Source of the DNA: DASVEG01 sp035540495
GTDB taxonomy: Bacteria; Actinomycetota; Acidimicrobiia; Acidimicrobiales; CADCTF01
DNA length: 64,000 nt
NCBI GenBank assembly: GCA_035540495.1
Contig: DATLGL010000014.1
Coordinates: forward strand, 17,600 to 81,599
Reading direction: 5' to 3'
The translations under genes were made by a program, and so were the position numbers. Positions 33,930 through 42,677 of this stretch are shown here, one piece after another. Within the stretch, counting starts at the first letter, position 1. Each line of letters begins with the position of its first letter. The notes below the pieces were generated by a model. The model ran no database searches, was not told where the DNA came from, and saw nothing but the letters and a program-made list of their open reading frames with translations.

Positions 33930-34652
33930 TTACCCCGCGCCCGCGGGACCGTCGCGCCACACGTCTGGACGAGGTGCGTCGAACGCGACGTCGATCGGTT
34001 CGCCTCGGATGGCGGCGAACGCGTTCGGCCCCCAACGCTCCCATCCGGCGAGCGGCGCCGGCAGCGCGTCCTCCGCGAACCAGCCGACATCGGCCGTTTC
34101 GAGCTCATGGCCCTTGAGCTCGCCGCCCGTCTTCCGGCAGTGGAAGACGAGCGAGTAGAGCGGGACGCTCGTGAACCCGAGGCGCAGCCCGTCGAGGACC
34201 GCGATCAACCGCACGGGCTCGCACTCGATGCCTGTCTCCTCGAGCACCTCCTTCACCGCCACCTCGCTGGCCGAGTAGCCGATGTCGGCCCATCCGGTCG
34301 GATACAGCCAGATGCCGGAATCGGACCGCTTCACGAGGAGGATGCGCCCGTCGTCATCGCCTACCACCGCACCGACAGCGATCTTCGGCGTGACGTAGCC
34401 GGCGACGCCCGTGCCGACGATCTTGAGCCACTCCTCGACGAGCACCTCGCTCTCGAGCTCGTGTCCGGCGGCGACCCGCATGTCGGCCGCGACCTTCAGC
34501 ACCTCTTCGTAGCGCTCACGCTCGTAGAGGTTCTCGGTGAAGCCGAGGCCCGTGCGCGCGATGCCGGCCAACGCCTCGCTCCAGCGCAGGAGGTCGTTGG
34601 CCGACACGGCCGGGCCATCACCAGCAGGGTCCCCGAGCGGCGCGTCGACCAT
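33930..34652 (-). CDS. NUDIX hydrolase with N-terminal NUDIX_N-like domain
   Basis: 240 residues. An N-terminal helical domain (L-L-R-W-S-E-A-L-A-G-I-A-R-T-G-L-G) precedes the NUDIX fold with the box G-x5-E-x5-K-E-V-L-E-E-T-G-I, where Lys replaces the usual Arg but the catalytic Glu pair remains. Substrate is likely a nucleotide-sugar or nucleoside diphosphate derivative; it cannot be specified. It lies between the sensor kinase and the OmpR regulator on the opposite strand. Confidence 0.85.
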   Translation of the reverse strand: MVDAPLGDPAGDGPAVSANDLLRWSEALAGIARTGLGFTENLYERERYEEVLKVAADMRVAAGHELESEVLVEEWLKIVGTGVAGYVTPKIAVGAVVGDDDGRILLVKRSDSGIWLYPTGWADIGYSASEVAVKEVLEETGIECEPVRLIAVLDGLRLGFTSVPLYSLVFHCRKTGGELKGHELETADVGWFAEDALPAPLAGWERWGPNAFAAIRGEPIDVAFDAPRPDVWRDGPAGAG

Positions 34653-34668
34653 GGGCCGACGCTATTCG

Positions 34669-35415
<747 letters not shown>

Positions 35416-35583
35416 GGTTGAACTATCGACCCTGCTTGGTTGTCGTATTGAGACGCATTCGTGACAGGTAGCCGGGAGTGACCAGTTGTCATGGTCCGGC
35501 GGGGTGACCGTATGGGGAGCCTGTGTCGCTATTTCCGATTTGGGTCTGTCGTGTTGACCGTTCGTTGATGTTCCGTTCCTCCT

Positions 35584-35961
35584 ATGGCTGGGGGGAAGTG
35601 GCGGGTGCTGGTCGTGGACGACGAACCCGACCTGCGGGAGCTCATCGCGCTGACGTTGTCGCTCGACGACCGTCTCGAGGTGGCCGGCGTCGCGTCGTCA
35701 GGCGAGGACGCCCTGTCGTTCGTGTCGTCGCCCTCTGGTCTGGTCGACCTCGTTGTGCTCGATCACTGGCTCGGCGGGGCGCTCACCGGAACGCAGGTCG
35801 CTGCCGAATTGCGCGCTCGTTGGCCAGGCGTGCGGGTGCTGTTGTTCACCGCGGTCGACGACGTGGATGTGGATCTGACGGCTGCCTCCGTCGACGCTGT
35901 GCTCGCCAAGCCCGAGTTGGTCCGATTGCCCGACGTGGCCTTGGGCGTGATGTCCGACTAG
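35584..35961 (+). CDS. Stand-alone receiver-domain response regulator
   Basis: 125 residues: V-V-D-D-E-P acidic pair, V-V-L-D-H-W phospho-acceptor, T in L-F-T-A and K in L-A-K-P-E. No output domain, so it may act in a phosphorelay or by protein interaction. It lies just upstream of the c-di-GMP riboswitch; a small GGGCT/AGCCC hairpin follows its stop. Confidence 0.85.
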   Translation: MAGGKWRVLVVDDEPDLRELIALTLSLDDRLEVAGVASSGEDALSFVSSPSGLVDLVVLDHWLGGALTGTQVAAELRARWPGVRVLLFTAVDDVDVDLTAASVDAVLAKPELVRLPDVALGVMSD

Positions 35962-36028
35962 GGCTGTCATAGCCCGAAGATCCCCGTCAAGGACGGTCGG
36001 AGGTAGCCCGATGACCATTGACAGAACC

Positions 36029-36113
36029 ACATCAGCGACAAAGGCAAAGCCGGCGGGAACCGGTGACGCAAAGCCACGGGGCCAGAACGGCCAGCCGGGC
36101 TACCGAACGATGT
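36029..36113 (+). ncRNA. Cyclic di-GMP-I (GEMM) riboswitch
   Basis: The core matches the GEMM-I class: AAGGCAAAGCC at 36041-36051, the hallmark GACGCAAAGCCACGGG at 36065-36080, and AGCCGGGCTACCG at 36093-36105. Stems: outer P1 ACATC/GATGT (36029-36033 with 36109-36113), a CCGG hairpin with a GGGA-containing loop (36050-36063), and a GGCC hairpin with an AGAAC loop (36080-36092). GEMM-I RNAs bind c-di-GMP and act on the downstream gene, here the secreted HEFGH protease 76 nt away. Whether binding turns expression on or off is not readable from sequence. Confidence 0.93.
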
Positions 36114-36114
36114 A

Positions 36115-36139
36115 GGGGTCTGGAGGGGCCCCGTTCCTT
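36115..36139 (+). terminator. Candidate riboswitch expression platform (terminator)
   Basis: GGGGTC (36115-36120) pairs with GGCCCC (36127-36132, one G-T pair), and GTTCCTT follows. It starts immediately after the riboswitch P1, so P1 and this hairpin could compete. A GAGGAGAA ribosome-binding site lies at 36178-36185. Confidence 0.5.
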
Positions 36140-36188
36140 GTCCTGAAGCGGTTCTCGCACATCGGACCTGGAGGGACGAGGAGAACCA

Positions 36189-37520
36189 ATGCGACTTCGA
36201 GTTGCAGTCATCGCCGCAATCGTCGGGCTGTCGTCGGTGGTCGGGCTGTCGTCGGTGGTCGGGCTAGCCATCGCGCCCGCGAGTGCGAACACCGGATCGA
36301 TCTCCGGGGTCGTGTTTGACGACACGAACCGTAATGGCGTCCGTGACACAGGCGAGGCTCCCATCGCGAACGTCCAGATCTGGTTGTACCGCGGCGAGAC
36401 GCCGATCGAAGGGACCGCGACCGCGGCGGATGGCAGCTACGTCTTCTCGAACCGTTCGGCTGACACCTACGGAGTTGAGATCCCCGACGTCTCGTGGCGG
36501 CCGATGGAGATGGATTGGGTGCCGACGACCACGGGCGACGTCAAGCCCTTCCGTACGGTGACGGCGCCGACAACCACCGCGAACTTCGGCTTGCGGCGGA
36601 TCGTCCGTAGCACGGACCCGTCGTCGCCGGTGTCGGCCTACACCGGCCCATCTGGTCTCCAGGTCCGGAGCTTCAACGACGTGTTCTCGGCCCACGAACT
36701 GCACGACCTCCTCGCCAGCACCGGTGTCGTCGGTAGCGAGTCGGCAACCACGATCGTGCACTTCGACTACGGCTCCGCAAACGTGACCTTCACCTCGCTA
36801 AACGGCGCACCTGGTTCCTACGTCGGGGCCGCCTCGGACGCGTACGTGACCTGGCGGAGTTGGCTCGACGCCCGCGACGCGACCTTGTTCCACGAGTTCG
36901 GCCACGCATGGACGAAGTACTACGCCTATCTCGCCCTGCAGGACCCGTCACTGCAGGACTACCTCGCACTGCGAGGCATCGCAGGAGACCCGCGGCTCGA
37001 CACCTCCCACGCGTGGGACCGTTGGGAGCTGCTCGCGGAGGACTTCCGCCAGCTGTTCGGTTCACCGACCGCTCGTGCTGCGCAGCAGGAGAACGCCGAC
37101 CTTCCCGCCGCAGCCGTGGTGCCGGGTCTGCGCGAGTACCTGCTGGGTGCGTTCCGAACCGGAGGCTCGCAGAGCTCGTCGGATCCGGCGGAACAGCCGG
37201 TGGCGGACCCTGGCCCGGAACCGGCTTTGCTCGAGGTGTCGAGCGTCGCCGTGTCACCGACACCGGTGAAGTCCACGGGCACGGTTGCCTTCACTGTGTC
37301 GAAGTCGGCGACCGTCAGCGTGACGATCCGGAGCTCGGCCGGCTCGGTGGTCAAGGAGCTGGTGGTCGATCGACCGACGGAGGCGGGCACCTCATCGGTC
37401 GCGTGGGATCGCACTGACGCGGCGCGCAAGCGGGTGAAGCCGGGCACTTATCGCGCCGAGGTCGTGGCCACCGACTCGGCATCGCGAGTGGTGGCCACAA
37501 CCTCCTTCAGCGTGAGTTGA
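36189..37520 (+). CDS. Secreted zinc metallopeptidase with SdrD-B-like and FlgD-Ig-like domains
   Basis: 443 residues. Signal peptide with a duplicated V-G-L-S-S-V block, an SdrD-B-like domain (residues ~36-135: G-S-I-S-G-V-V-F-D-D-T-N-R-N-G-V-R-D), then a peptidase region with the zinc motif H235-E-F-G-H239 and candidate third ligands E280 or E284. The C-terminal ~95 residues resemble the FlgD Ig-like fold (K-P-G-T-Y-R-A-E-V-V-A). No membrane anchor, so it is secreted. It lies directly behind the c-di-GMP riboswitch. Its convergent neighbour is a secreted SdrD-like protein, a possible substrate (inference). Confidence 0.8.
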   Translation: MRLRVAVIAAIVGLSSVVGLSSVVGLAIAPASANTGSISGVVFDDTNRNGVRDTGEAPIANVQIWLYRGETPIEGTATAADGSYVFSNRSADTYGVEIPDVSWRPMEMDWVPTTTGDVKPFRTVTAPTTTANFGLRRIVRSTDPSSPVSAYTGPSGLQVRSFNDVFSAHELHDLLASTGVVGSESATTIVHFDYGSANVTFTSLNGAPGSYVGAASDAYVTWRSWLDARDATLFHEFGHAWTKYYAYLALQDPSLQDYLALRGIAGDPRLDTSHAWDRWELLAEDFRQLFGSPTARAAQQENADLPAAAVVPGLREYLLGAFRTGGSQSSSDPAEQPVADPGPEPALLEVSSVAVSPTPVKSTGTVAFTVSKSATVSVTIRSSAGSVVKELVVDRPTEAGTSSVAWDRTDAARKRVKPGTYRAEVVATDSASRVVATTSFSVS

Positions 37521-37531
37521 GGCTCAGCGCG

Positions 37532-39688
37532 TCAGTGGGGCTTGTGCGTAATCGTGACGGTGCAGACGATCGTCGACTGCTTGGTCTGCAAGCCGTTGGC
37601 CGTGTGGGTCACGGTCGATGTTCCCGTCGAACCTCCGACAGGCTGCGACCCTGTGCCACCCCCGTTCGTGACGCAGCTGATTGCACCCTGGGTGTGGGTC
37701 GTCTGAGGGGTGAAGATCACCTGGACGTTCGACAACGGGGTGTTGCCGAACGAGACGGAACCCGAGGCGGCGCCTGAGGCATTCACCGTCACGCTCTGGT
37801 CGTTGCTCGTCGTCAGCAACCACCCTGACGGGGACGTCGAGCCGGAGGCACCCCCAACGGTCGCCGCCCCCTCACTGTTGACCCGCTCGTGGACGGTGTA
37901 GGAGCCCGGAGCGACGTTCGCGAACGAGAAGTTGCCATTCGGTGCCGATGTCGTGCTGGCGATCACCGTCGAACCGCTCTTCAACTCGAACACGAAGCCG
38001 CCCAAGCCGAGGTCGCCGTTGTCCTGGTTGGCGTCGCCGTTGATGTCCTCCCACTTCGTGCCGCTGATCGTGCCGAACTGGAAGCTCACGGTGTCATCAC
38101 GAGCGCAGCCGGGGTATGCGGTGCCGGAGAAGCTGAAGCTGCGGTTGATGTTCGTGTTCTTCGTGCCGCCGAGCTTGTAGCCCCAGGTGATCGAATCGGT
38201 GGGCTTGAAGATCGCTCCTGTAGTGCCTTCGTAGATCGACCCGCCGGTCGTGGTGGCGGCCAAGGCCACATCGACGTCGGTCGCGCCCCCACCGAGGTTG
38301 TACCAGGCGGCGACGTTGGACGTGTTGGCCGGCACGCCCGTGACCTGGAACTTCATCGTGCTGAGGCACATGTTGCCGAACGTAACGCTGGCGCTTGAAG
38401 TGGACACCTGAACCAGGCGACGCAACGACGGAGCCCCCGTTGGGGTCGTGACGTAGTGGTTGGTGCCGTCGGTCTCGATCACGGTGTACCAGCCGGGCTG
38501 CAACTGGCTCAGGTCCCCGGGAGAACCGCTTGAGCAGGATAGCGCGCCCGTGGTGTCTGTGGTTCCTGCGCACGCCGTGGTGGCGGCATCCACCTGAGCG
38601 TCAGTTGCAGCCTGGGCATGGGGGCCCTTCACGGTGAACTGCCAGCCGCTCACGTGCGGCCCGGACGTGATGTCGGCGGGTGTGCCGGTCGTGTTCACCA
38701 CGCCGTTGCCATTGACGTCGATGAACTTCGTGACACTGAGTCCGCCGCAGAAGCCGAACTGCTTCGGACCAGTGGTGTCCTTGAGCTGGCTTGTCACGGA
38801 CTCGGAGGAGCGGCTTTTCACGGTCACCCAGTTGGCGCACACGCTCGAGAGGCCGGCAGTGCTCGCGAGGTCAACCTGAACTTCGGCAAAGCCGAACGGC
38901 AGGATGGTCTCCGCAGGCTTGCCGCCTGCGTCATAGCTCCCCCAGCTGCCTGCGGGAATGCTCTCAAGGTTCATGGCGGCCTTGACGCCGTTCTTGACGT
39001 CGGTCCCGTTGCCATCGAAGGTCAACGAGATGTCGGCTTTCGCGTAGTTGTACACGGCCTCACAGTCGGCACCGTTGCAGTTGTTGTCCTTCTTCACCGC
39101 CTTGTACACGCTGACCTTGATGCCGCCACCGTTGGTGTCACGGTTGCCCGCCATGTCGTAGGCGATGAGAAGATCGTTGACTCGACGCGCCGGGATGCCG
39201 GCCTCGGTCATGACCTTGTTGTATTCGAAGTCGAGGTGCAGGTCGCCCGCCTTGGGGAGCCGCTCCATCGCGTTGATCAAGATGGGGCTCGATCCATCGA
39301 GGAAGCCATACGCGTAAACGTTGGTGATATCGGTCTTCGGTGTCACCTGGCTCGCTTGGATCGGGAGCCAGCCCGATGGGTCCGACTCCTTGGCGCCACC
39401 GGGGAACGTGGTTGCGTCCGTCTTCACGTCGTCACAAATGAGGATCGGATTCGTTCCTCCGGCAGCGCAAGTCCTGCCCGCGAGCACTCCGGCCCCTGAA
39501 CCGGTTCCCTTGTCCCAGTCCTCCAGCGATCCGGTGGACTTCACGCGGCCGTCGATAGCGAAGGACGTCGCAGTCGAGGCGAATCCGACGTTCACTATCA
39601 GCAGGCCGGTGATGACCGCCATCACAACAGCAATAGGTGCTCCGACTCGCCTCCGCCACCGCTTCGCCGCCGGGGAATTGATACTCAT
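37532..39688 (-). CDS. Large secreted SdrD-B-like surface protein
   Basis: 718 residues. N-terminal signal anchor (P-I-A-V-V-M-A-V-I-T-G-L-L-I-V-N-V-G-F) followed by ~290 residues of beta-rich sequence, an E/T/P-rich C-G-G-L-S-V-T-K-F-I-D-V-N-G-N-G-V block typical of SpaA/prealbumin-like folds, and an SdrD-B-like domain (S-G-T-K-W-E-D-I-N-G-D-A-N-Q-D-N-G-D-L-G). The end is a T-G-T-S-T-V-T-H beta domain with no sorting signal or membrane span. Such proteins act in adhesion or matrix formation. It faces the protease gene tail to tail, 11 nt apart. Confidence 0.75.
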   Translation of the reverse strand: MSINSPAAKRWRRRVGAPIAVVMAVITGLLIVNVGFASTATSFAIDGRVKSTGSLEDWDKGTGSGAGVLAGRTCAAGGTNPILICDDVKTDATTFPGGAKESDPSGWLPIQASQVTPKTDITNVYAYGFLDGSSPILINAMERLPKAGDLHLDFEYNKVMTEAGIPARRVNDLLIAYDMAGNRDTNGGGIKVSVYKAVKKDNNCNGADCEAVYNYAKADISLTFDGNGTDVKNGVKAAMNLESIPAGSWGSYDAGGKPAETILPFGFAEVQVDLASTAGLSSVCANWVTVKSRSSESVTSQLKDTTGPKQFGFCGGLSVTKFIDVNGNGVVNTTGTPADITSGPHVSGWQFTVKGPHAQAATDAQVDAATTACAGTTDTTGALSCSSGSPGDLSQLQPGWYTVIETDGTNHYVTTPTGAPSLRRLVQVSTSSASVTFGNMCLSTMKFQVTGVPANTSNVAAWYNLGGGATDVDVALAATTTGGSIYEGTTGAIFKPTDSITWGYKLGGTKNTNINRSFSFSGTAYPGCARDDTVSFQFGTISGTKWEDINGDANQDNGDLGLGGFVFELKSGSTVIASTTSAPNGNFSFANVAPGSYTVHERVNSEGAATVGGASGSTSPSGWLLTTSNDQSVTVNASGAASGSVSFGNTPLSNVQVIFTPQTTHTQGAISCVTNGGGTGSQPVGGSTGTSTVTHTANGLQTKQSTIVCTVTITHKPH

Positions 39689-39836
39689 GCGTGCCTCCCG
39701 CCCATGGCCCGCGCCGACCGCGAGTCCACTCCTGCGAGGTCACTGTCGGTGAGGCGGCGGTTGACTCCTATGGCCGGGGCTCGTCATATCGCCGTTGATG
39801 ACACTCAACAGCTGAGGGAGCTTCAGCGGCGGGCGG

Positions 39837-40646
39837 CTATTCGTCGTCCAAGAGGGCGAAGGCGGATTCCCGATCGGGCACCTGGAGCTTGCGGAGGATG
39901 GCGGCGACGTGCGTCCGGACGGTTACCGGGGCCATGCCGAGCATGGTGGCGACCTGCGACGTCGACTTCCCGTTCTTCAACAGCTCGAGCACTTCCCACT
40001 CACGAGACGTCAGCACGACGCCGGGGCGCTTCCCAAGCAGCGGCATGCGGCGGCGCGACCGTCCCTGGAACTCGGTGATCACCCGCGCCACCAGCGCACG
40101 CGGCAGCGCGGCCTCGCCGGCCAGCACACCGGTCAACGCCGCCGGCAGACGAGCAGGGTCGGTGTCCTTCAGCAGATACCCCGACGCGCCCGCACGCAGC
40201 GCGGCAAACAAGTGATCGTCGTCAGCAGCCACGGTCAGCATCACGATCGCGACGTCGGGCAGCTGCTCGTGGATGCGCGCTGCGGCAGCGATCCCGCCGC
40301 CTGGCATGAACACGTCCAACAGAGCGACGTCCGGCTGCCACTGCAACACGGCGTCGACAGCCGCGGCCGCGTCGCCGGCCTCGGCGACGACCTGGAACCC
40401 ATGACCCACCAACGAGTCCTTGATGCCGGCGCGCGCCGACGGATGGTCGTCAGCCACGACGACCGTCGCAGCGTCGGCCTTGGCGGGGGCGGCTAGTTCA
40501 GTGATGGCACTCTCACTTCCACCGACGTCCCCCCGCCAGGAGACGACGTCACCGAGAGCGAACCGCCCACGGCGGCCGCCCGTTCCTTCATCGACGTCAG
40601 CCCGACCCGACCGTTGCTCACGGGCGCCGACGTCTTGAAGCCACAT
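39837..40646 (-). CDS. NarL/FixJ-family response regulator (start codon unclear)
   Basis: Receiver: V-V-V-A-D-D-H-P, V-A-L-L-D-V-F-M-P, K in L-L-K-D-T; C-terminal LuxR-type HTH (L-T-S-R-E-W-E-V-L-E-L-L-K-N-G-K-S-T). The first ATG in frame, 40646, is 154 nt inside the kinase gene, and the first ~50 residues from it are not family-like. No ATG/GTG/TTG occurs between 40646 and GTG 40457, which falls inside the first beta strand. A natural start near 40505 would need ATC. It pairs with the upstream histidine kinase. Confidence 0.85.
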   Translation of the reverse strand: MWLQDVGAREQRSGRADVDEGTGGRRGRFALGDVVSWRGDVGGSESAITELAAPAKADAATVVVADDHPSARAGIKDSLVGHGFQVVAEAGDAAAAVDAVLQWQPDVALLDVFMPGGGIAAAARIHEQLPDVAIVMLTVAADDDHLFAALRAGASGYLLKDTDPARLPAALTGVLAGEAALPRALVARVITEFQGRSRRRMPLLGKRPGVVLTSREWEVLELLKNGKSTSQVATMLGMAPVTVRTHVAAILRKLQVPDRESAFALLDDE

Positions 40647-41809
40647 CCGTCGTCGGACACCCGCAGGCGAAGCTCGCCGTCGGACTGCACCTTCAGATCG
40701 ACAGTGATCACCTCTGCTTGACCATGTCGGGCTGCATTGGCCACCGCCTCACGGACAATCCGGACAAGTGCCTCCCGCACCGCCCCCGGCACCCGCACGT
40801 CGTCGTCGACGTCGAACGAGATCTCCGCACCTTCACGCGCGGCCACGTCTTCGGCCGTCGCCACGACCGCCTCGTCGAGCGGCTGGTCCATCGGCGAGAT
40901 CAGCGCGTGAATCGCGCGACGGGACTCGTCGAGCGCCCGCTCCGCCGCCCGCGAGATCCGGTACCAGGTGATCGCGTCGGGCGGACCGGCCGCGCCCGCG
41001 CGGCGCGTCTCCGTCGCGATGAACGACAGCTCCTGCGCCATGCCGTCGTGGAGCTCCCTAGCGAGGCGGCGACGCTCCTCGAGCACGCCGACACCTCGCC
41101 AGTAGCTGCGGATCTCGAGCACCGCTCCCACGACGAGGAACAGCGCGAACACCAACCGCCCGAGGTCGGCGGGGTGGATGACGTCGTCCCCCGCCGGCGA
41201 CGTCATCGCGTACAACAGCCGTGATCCAGCCGCGACCACGCAGCCCGCGCCGAGCCAGAGCTGCAACGCGTCGCCGTCCCGCTCCCCCTTCGACGTGAAC
41301 GCGAAGGCGCCCGTACCGAAGCCCGTCGCCGTGAGCAGGAGGATCATCGTGCGCGAGCTCCCCGAAGCGACCTCTTCACCGATGGCGACGAAGCCGCCGA
41401 CCGCCAGCGCGGGCGCGACGAGGCCGGCGAGCACCGCGGTCGTCCGGCTGACCTGGCGCCAGCCCACCCCGCGCTCCTGCGCGCCCGCGGCGACCAGCAC
41501 CGCGAGCGACCCGAGCGCGCTCGACACGAGCTTCACCCGCTGGGGCGGGTCGACGTACGCCGCGAGCAGGTTGCCGACCGCGAGCGCGAAGAACGCCCAC
41601 ACGAGCGCGATGTCGGCCAGCAGCGCGGATCGACGGAACCGCCCGAGTACCAGCAACGCGGCGAGCATCGACGCCGCGGCCGACAGGGTGTCGAGCACCA
41701 GCAACCCGCTCGACGCACCCTTGAAGACGGGCACGCCGGCAAGGGCGACGGCAGCGATGGCAGCAGCCGTCACGCCCGTCACCGTCAGCGTGAAGTTGCG
41801 TGTCCGCAT
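40493..41809 (-). CDS. NarL-type sensor histidine kinase (HisKA_3)
   Basis: 438 residues from ATG 41809, with GGGGAA just upstream; a longer frame to 42235 overlaps the OmpR gene and is not credible. About eight membrane spans form the N-terminal half. HisKA_3 H-box R-R-L-A-R-E-L-H-D-G-M-A-Q-E-L, then the ATPase with N-A-A-R-H-G, D-D-G-C-G-F and G-L-T-S-M-K-E-R-A. Partner: the overlapping NarL regulator. Confidence 0.92.
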   Translation of the reverse strand: MRTRNFTLTVTGVTAAAIAAVALAGVPVFKGASSGLLVLDTLSAAASMLAALLVLGRFRRSALLADIALVWAFFALAVGNLLAAYVDPPQRVKLVSSALGSLAVLVAAGAQERGVGWRQVSRTTAVLAGLVAPALAVGGFVAIGEEVASGSSRTMILLLTATGFGTGAFAFTSKGERDGDALQLWLGAGCVVAAGSRLLYAMTSPAGDDVIHPADLGRLVFALFLVVGAVLEIRSYWRGVGVLEERRRLARELHDGMAQELSFIATETRRAGAAGPPDAITWYRISRAAERALDESRRAIHALISPMDQPLDEAVVATAEDVAAREGAEISFDVDDDVRVPGAVREALVRIVREAVANAARHGQAEVITVDLKVQSDGELRLRVSDDGCGFKTSAPVSNGRVGLTSMKERAAAVGGSLSVTSSPGGGTSVEVRVPSLN

Positions 41810-41987
41810 GCCGTTCCCCAACGCCCAGAACGCGAAAGAGGCGCCCACCCCGCCGATGGACGCCCCGATCGTTGGATTCGCCGAACTGACGAGTTCCGCC
41901 GAGTCGCAGTGTCGTCCCCGACATTGAAGGAATACTGGGGATCTACTGAAGTTCCGCTGAAGGCCGCCGAATGAACAACGAGAAGCC

Positions 41988-42677
41988 GTGACCGAGAACG
42001 CCCGCATCCTCGTGGTCGACGACGACCCCGCCCTGCGCGACCTCCTCCGCGCCGCGCTCGAGCGCGAGGGGTGGAAGATCGAAGCCGTCGCCGACGCCAG
42101 CGAAGCCGAGAGCGCGCTCGACCGCTTCGAACCCGACCTCGCGATCCTCGACGTACGCCTCGGGTCCGGCGCCGACGGCTTCACGCTGGCCAAACGGGTC
42201 CGCCAGCGCAGCGACCTGCCGTTCATCTTCCTCACCGACGAGAACTCCGTGGAGGCGCGCCTCGCCGGCTTCGAGACGGGCGCCGACGACTACCTCCCGA
42301 AGCCGTTCGTGCTCGCCGAGCTCGTCGCCCGCGTGCGCGCGCTGCTCCGACGGGCCGGTCGATCCACCACGACGCTTCTGGAAGTGGGCCCGCTGCGCAT
42401 CGACGAGTCCGGCCGCCGGGCGATGATCGGCGACAACCTCCTCGAGCTCACCCGCATCGAGTTCGAGCTCCTCACGGTGCTGGCGAAGCAGTCGGGGCGG
42501 GTCGCCTCGAAGGCGTCGTTGCTCACCCAGGTCTGGGGGTTCGACGGCTACGACCAGAACCTCGTCGAGGTCCACGTCAGCAGCCTCCGGCGCAAGCTCG
42601 GCGCTCCCGGCAAGGCGCTGATCCAGACCGTGCGGGGCGTTGGTTACGTGCTCCGGGCCGACTCCTCGTCGTTCTGA
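41988..42677 (+). CDS. OmpR-family response regulator
   Basis: 229 residues from GTG 41988. Receiver with V-V-D-D-D-P, L-A-I-L-D-V-R-L-G, T in F-L-T-D, K in L-P-K-P-F; winged helix with L-T-R-I-E-F-E-L-L-T-V-L and V-R-G-V-G-Y-V. It is divergent from the NarL kinase and converges with glnD, overlapping it by 34 nt. A seven-codon ATG frame (41971-41991) ends at its GTG start. Confidence 0.9.
   Translation: MTENARILVVDDDPALRDLLRAALEREGWKIEAVADASEAESALDRFEPDLAILDVRLGSGADGFTLAKRVRQRSDLPFIFLTDENSVEARLAGFETGADDYLPKPFVLAELVARVRALLRRAGRSTTTLLEVGPLRIDESGRRAMIGDNLLELTRIEFELLTVLAKQSGRVASKASLLTQVWGFDGYDQNLVEVHVSSLRRKLGAPGKALIQTVRGVGYVLRADSSSF

Noticed and set aside
35416..35583. Second riboswitch between the divergent response regulators
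   Set aside because: The hallmark GACGCAAAGCC and the paired stems are absent; only ordinary intergenic sequence is visible.
38884..38900. GCAAAGCC resembling the GEMM core
   Set aside because: It lies in the middle of a coding sequence and lacks the other conserved blocks.
41971..41991. Seven-codon ATG frame ending at the OmpR regulator start
   Set aside because: Too short and without its own ribosome-binding site; GAGAAG within it more likely serves the regulator gene.
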